A stretch of 64,000 nt of DNA from Acanthacorydalis orientalis (taxonomy: Eukaryota > Arthropoda > Insecta > Megaloptera > Corydalidae): contig CM068313.1 in the NCBI GenBank assembly GCA_034766995.1, positions 39,683,996-39,747,995 on the forward strand, written 5' to 3'. The position numbers were made by a program, and so were the translations under genes. The notes under the pieces are model-generated. The model was not told the origin of the DNA, did no database searches, and worked only from the letters and a program-made list of their open reading frames with translations. Within the stretch, counting starts at the first letter, position 1. Each line of letters starts with the position of its first letter. Shown in pieces: positions 59,336-64,000 of this stretch.

Positions 59336-61556
59336 GGTTTATGAGAATATAATAAGTTGTAATGGATTTATTTATTATGTGCGTGCCGGATTTTATGATC
59401 GTAGTTTCTAGGTGCACAATAGTGTTCTAGTTTTTTATACTGTTTTTTTAGCAACCTTGAAATTTTTTTATAAATAGTTCTTCATAGAAGTTTTCAATAA
59501 TGAAATTTTGATTATATATAGAATATTGTTGTAACAAAAAACTTTGTGTACCTCAAATACTTTCAATACATTAGAGCGTGATTTATTGTGCACATTTCTT
59601 TCCGACAAATAAATTCGATTATTTATTGATTAATTTGTATCTACTTTTTCGTTCTTGTATTGTAAAAATGCTTATCAAAAAGATATGTTATTAATCAATT
59701 GGTCTGAGCATTCTTTTATTTATGAATTTTCCTATTGACTACTTTTTTACTAACAATTATTTATCTCGTTTTTCGTATTCGTGTCAATTGTCACACATCA
59801 GTAAAGATTATATTATTTATATTTGTTTTTTTAATAAACAAACATGTCGTTAAATATTATTTGATTTGTGGAATATATTATGTTAATATGACTTTTTACT
59901 GCATCTTCTGTTATTTAAAAAAAAAATAAATAAAAAAAAGATATATATCTATATTGATCAATCAATATTGTTGTAGCGATAGATAAGTTAAAAATAAATT
60001 TTATATATTAAAAAATTTATTATTTATATATTTGATTATGTAAATTTAGTCACTATTCATAATTTTAATATAACAACTATATAATGAATCCGTAATCAGT
60101 TTTCCAAATTAATAGAGTGAATGAGTAAATGAATAAAAAAAATGAAACAATATTTATGTTTATTTTGTGTTATCGATATTATATGAATTGATTTTTTGGC
60201 CAGATTGTTGTAGTATTTAAAATACAATTTTAAATACTTAGTAGCTGTGTAATCCAACAGAATTTCATTCGACATTTATGAAATGTGTGGAAATTATGAT
60301 TTATAATATTTTGAAATGAAAAAAAAATAATATCGAAAGGAGATAATAGTGATATTGTATGTATGCTCATCTACGCGAGAGTTTTGAGTTAATTTTTATT
60401 TCACTCAGTAACACAATTTCTGTTACCTGAACTTTTCATAACCTGACGTACGAGTATTTATAGGTTTATTTAAAGTCAATGTTTTTATTGAAATTAATTT
60501 TTGAAATTTTATTTTCAGAATAAAACTTTGAAATCGATGTTTTTAAATTTAAAAATAAACATTGTTTATAATGATGTATTATGGATTACTTCATTATTTG
60601 TTTAAAATAAAATTATTAATAAATGTAATTTTCATTGGCTCGATTGAAGATAGTAATATTTTAATTAAAATTTAAATTGGAACAGAGACTCCAAGAAATA
60701 TAAAATATTTATCAGTAACAAATTGAAAATGTTTCTAATATAGTCAGTAACCATGATATAAAAGAATAATGTATAATACAAAATGACAAACTGAAGTATA
60801 CATTTTGTGTGTACTTTCTGCCTCTTTTACAGTTTCTTTTAGTAATCTACAAATATCAATTCCAAATCTATAACTACTGGACTTTAATGAAATGGGAGAT
60901 AAACTGTTGAAAGTACCATTTCAGAATTAGTAATGTAATTTTATATGATTTATCCACAGATGTTAAAATAAGGTGTTCATTGTCAATTTACACTAACGTA
61001 ATTTTTATGGAATGTTGAATTGGCTTGAGGAGATTCCTATAAACAAAGATATCTTTAAAAATAAGATTTCTATTTATTATTTAGAAACGATTGCACATTA
61101 TTTAAAATTGTGACTAACAATAAGTGAATGATTTCAAAATACGTTGAAAAATATGACAGGTAGCTAAGTAGGTATAATTCTCTCTCCCTCGTCTCATTTT
61201 CGCACACATGTGCGTGGTTATGATTAATATTCCTTTTTATTTATATAAGGTTTAAACTTAAAAAGGACTTAAGCGAATTGATAATAAATATTTGTTATTT
61301 ATAAAAAAAATCCAACCAAAATAATGTGAAAGATATACGTTAACCTACCTTTAAAATTAAAATAATTTTTAGTGTTTTCCCAGAAATAAAACTAATTTTC
61401 AAAATTTTTAAATAGTATGGAAATATTTTAAGTAATTATTATATTCTTAAGTAATATGTATGTTCGGTTGCCTAAATAAGAATATATGTATAAGACATGT
61501 TATTTATAAATCTTTTGAAGTCCGTATTTTATATGTCCATTAATGTTTATATTCAA

Positions 61557-61590
<34 letters not shown>

Positions 61591-61592
61591 AT

Positions 61593-61642
<50 letters not shown>

Positions 61643-62123
61643 ATGGCAATAAAAGTACTGTTAGGCATAAATGCAAAAACATAAAAATCATAAAATTATA
61701 CTGATAAGAAAATGTACTGATACAAACAATCCAATAAAAACGTGTTCCGGTTCATGCATATATTTTTAACACACTTGAAATTCTTGCTTGAATATAGGAA
61801 TTACTGCACGCTTGACCTGGCGTCCTGAATTAAAAAAAAAGTTTTTTCCCGTATCATCATCATTATCTTTGTGTCAATTCAGCAAAATGCGTTTAGGTGT
61901 TCTAAAAATAAATAATTTTCTTTTCCATCCTTGATCCTTTGACACGCGCGAATTGTTGCTTTCGCAAAACGTAGTTTTTCTGATGAAGAACATAATTAGT
62001 GTTACTCAAATATTGATCGAGATTTTTTTCAATTGCTTCATGATGTTTTTATATAATTGTCATTCTGTCAATGAATGCATGCTGTAAATTTAAGTATTAT
62101 ATTGTTAAATACTTTCATATATT

Positions 62124-62127
<4 letters not shown>
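59336..62127. other. AT-rich gene-free stretch
   Basis: (TA)n at about 61557-61575 and 61596-61640, separated by (TG)n. The part from 59700 to 61400 has unusually few long TA tracts compared with the rest of the window. No gene recognised. Confidence 0.65.

Positions 62128-62177
<50 letters not shown>
62128..62177. repeat. (TA)n abutting second-lineage mariner M12
   Basis: Pure TA run of about 50 bp, placed where the 3' end of the mariner would be. Confidence 0.93.
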
Positions 62178-62183
<6 letters not shown>

Positions 62184-63145
62184 ATGTACATGAATCATAT
62201 TCTTATATAAATTTAGGTTACAAATTGCTATCAATCAGTACTGCATTGCAACAGGTTCTGAATCAATATAAATCATGTTTCTCCGCCTTTACTATATTTT
62301 CTTGATGCCCATAACTCATATATCACCGTTAACGACATGGCTCTAAATATACAGACGAAAATCACCTATCGCCAAGGAATTTTTTAAGTGTTGGAAACAG
62401 ATGAAAATCTAAAGCGGCCAAGGAGAATAGGCCAAATGGGGCAGCAAGTCATGCTTCAATTCATCGAGTTTTGCCATGAATACAACACTTATATGGAGAC
62501 GTGCATTGTCCTGATGGAAAATTATTTTTTCTTTGATAAACCTGGTCTTTTCCCACGAATTGTTTTATTGAGTCGATCCAAAAATTTAGTATAATACTCT
62601 CTTATTATCGATGGACCATTTAGAAAGTAGTCAATTAGCAGGATCGTTTTAACATCCTAAAAAATTGAAATCATAACTTTTTCGGCGGATAAAACTGATT
62701 TTGCTTTTTTTGTTGGAGATGAATCATCATGCTTCCATTGCTTTGATTGTTGTTTTGACTCTGGAGTATAATGGTGAATCCTAGTCTCATTTATAGTCAT
62801 AAATCGCCATACAATGTCAGTCGTATCCCTCTTAAATCGATCCAAACAGTCTTGGAAAATTTATACCTTAGCAATTTCGGATACCTTCAATCGCCTATCC
62901 TGTAAGATAATATCTTGCACTTTATAAATGATTTCTTCTGTTGTTGCAGTTTTTTAACATCCACTACGCGTGTCATCTTTTGATCTTTCACAGCCACAAT
63001 TAAATTTAGCTGCCAACTTCTTTACGGTTGTACACGAAGGTACACTCTCATCCAGTACATTTTTCATTTCAATAAAAATTTTTGTTGACGTTAAGCCTTT
63101 TTTGATAAAAAACTTTATCACCGCACGATGTTCAACTTTATTCAT
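62178..63145 (-). pseudogene. mariner transposase, second lineage, broken (M12)
   Basis: Minus-strand ATG at 63145: MNKVEHRAVIKFFIKKGLTS, VPSCTTVKKLAAKFNCG, DDTRSG, then a stop. The reading continues KTATTEEIIYKVQDIIL and LKVSEIAKV. A stretch of the DNA-binding region is missing before DCLDRFKRDTTDIVWRF. FMTINETRIHHYTPESKQQS has N in place of the first catalytic D. After a stop, LIDYFLNGPSIIREYY, IFHQDNARLHISVVFMAKL and a degraded third motif follow. Inactive. Confidence 0.82.
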
Positions 63146-63322
63146 TTCAACAACAGCGCAAAAAAGCTTCATTTCAATTGATGTTTGCAACAAACTGCTT
63201 GACACATTAATTATAGACTTTGAGGTTATATATAAAATAGATATCACTTTGTAATGAGTCACAAATATTTAAAATATTACCTCCATTTATATGTTAGGAC
63301 GCGAACTTTTCAAATCACCTTA
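62178..63322 (-). mobile_element. second-lineage mariner, broken (M12)
   Basis: The right end, read inward, is AGGTGATTTGAAAAGTTCGC (63320 downward), a variant of the M2 ends. The left terminal repeat is not visible and the coding 3' part fades into a (TA)n tract, so about 1.1 kb remains. Same lineage as M2 by ends and protein, and this copy keeps the N-terminus that M2 lost. Confidence 0.78.
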
Positions 63323-64000
63323 TAATGATTTGTTTCGCCACCTGTGACATCTCTTTAACCCAGCTTGATACTGCTTTATATCTTTTTAGCCTGAAGTATA
63401 AATAACACCATAATAATTTTAATAAAACGACAAAAAATATGTAAAAATATACAAGTATTTAATAGAAAATCTCCACACCTTAATGAATTTTACTAAAGAA
63501 TAATTTCAAAAAGCATTTGATAAACAAAAAAGTTTATATATTTTCGATCTTGTTTTGAGAGTACAGACACTCTCCGACTTATATAGATTATACATACCTG
63601 GACTCGTACTTATGTATTTTGCTAAATTCAATATTGGTTTAAAATTCATCATAAACGTTCAATGAATATTTGCTCATCATGGACATTGAATCAACGGATA
63701 CAAATTGTCTGTACGTGAAGCTGGTTTTATTTTAAAAGAAAATGGTAAAGATAAGTCGGCTTCTTGCACATAAATCAAAATTTTATTTGTGCTTTTATTT
63801 ATTTTCTATGCAACGATTGTGTATGTCACCCGAAGTTTGCTTGAAATTCTCAAAAAAGGTTTGCGTCGACAATACAAATTGAAATTAATGACATGCAGAT
63901 ATACAATTCCCATAACGGTAATTCTCATTACATGATTTTTATGTATGTGCCCTGTACTTAATGTTTACTCTTAAGCGTAATTTTATTGTTAAGTAGATAT
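63323..64000. other. AT-rich gene-free stretch to window end
   Basis: No repeat tract longer than about 10 bp, element or gene was recognised. Confidence 0.6.

Noticed and set aside
62970..63254. 94-codon plus-strand frame
   Set aside because: It is the antisense shadow of the M12 transposase N-terminus (MNKVEHRAVIKFF on the minus strand).
63594..63617. Minus-strand exon-like unit with a GTATGT donor
   Set aside because: The donor is good, but the upstream acceptor (AATATTGAATTTAG) has a poor pyrimidine tract, and at 24 nt the unit is too short to support.

Overview
This window looks like nuclear DNA of an animal, most likely an insect or another arthropod. It is very AT-rich and has no dense bacterial-type coding. 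It holds roughly 70 long (TA)n microsatellites and many decayed class II transposons of the mariner, pogo/Tigger-like, piggyBac and hAT types, plus one fragment of a non-LTR retrotransposon. I found no intact host gene, tRNA, rRNA or CRISPR array. The window is best read as intergenic or long-intron DNA, although two small exon-like segments (19665-19692, 50145-50184) keep the intron reading open. The species cannot be fixed from the sequence.

Layout. 1-4.9 kb: AT-rich DNA with (TA)n tracts, an inverted pair of a dispersed repeat (320-545 and 3411-3645) and a piggyBac relic that keeps the transposase cysteine-rich tail. 4.9-9 kb: a deleted mariner, a Tigger-like MITE with perfect 23-bp ends, and a mariner of a second lineage bounded by (TA)n. 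13.9-19.6 kb: two more deleted mariners, an hAT MITE with 8-bp target duplications and an 81-bp mariner MITE. 22.6-25.2 kb: two copies of an unclassified TA-flanked MITE and another deleted mariner. 27.3-28.6 kb: an internally deleted piggyBac with TTAA duplications. 30-34.3 kb: a third unclassified MITE and two deleted mariners, one with a microsatellite grown inside it. 35.6-40 kb: two hAT MITEs, one carrying a nested 81-bp MITE, and an RTE-like LINE fragment. 42.9-44.8 kb: an inverted duplication whose arms differ in TA-tract length, and a deleted mariner. 45.8-46.4 kb: a relic of a third mariner lineage. 48.3 kb: a minisatellite. 49-52.8 kb: the densest (TA)n cluster. 54.7-55.7 kb: a pogo-like relic. 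57.1-58.3 kb: a nearly full-length but broken mariner. 58.8-59.3 kb: a GC-rich island. 62.2-63.3 kb: a broken second-lineage mariner.

How the parts fit. Nearly all elements use TA or TTAA targets, and many abut a (TA)n tract at one or both ends. The tracts and the transposons therefore look linked, either because tracts act as insertion targets or because tracts grow from TA-rich element ends. The most informative group is a ~555-bp mariner derivative (seven copies) that keeps the ends and the N-terminal helix-turn-helix half of the transposase but has lost the catalytic half, together with an 81-bp derivative (two copies with the same junction). All boundaries were read by eye and no database search was run.
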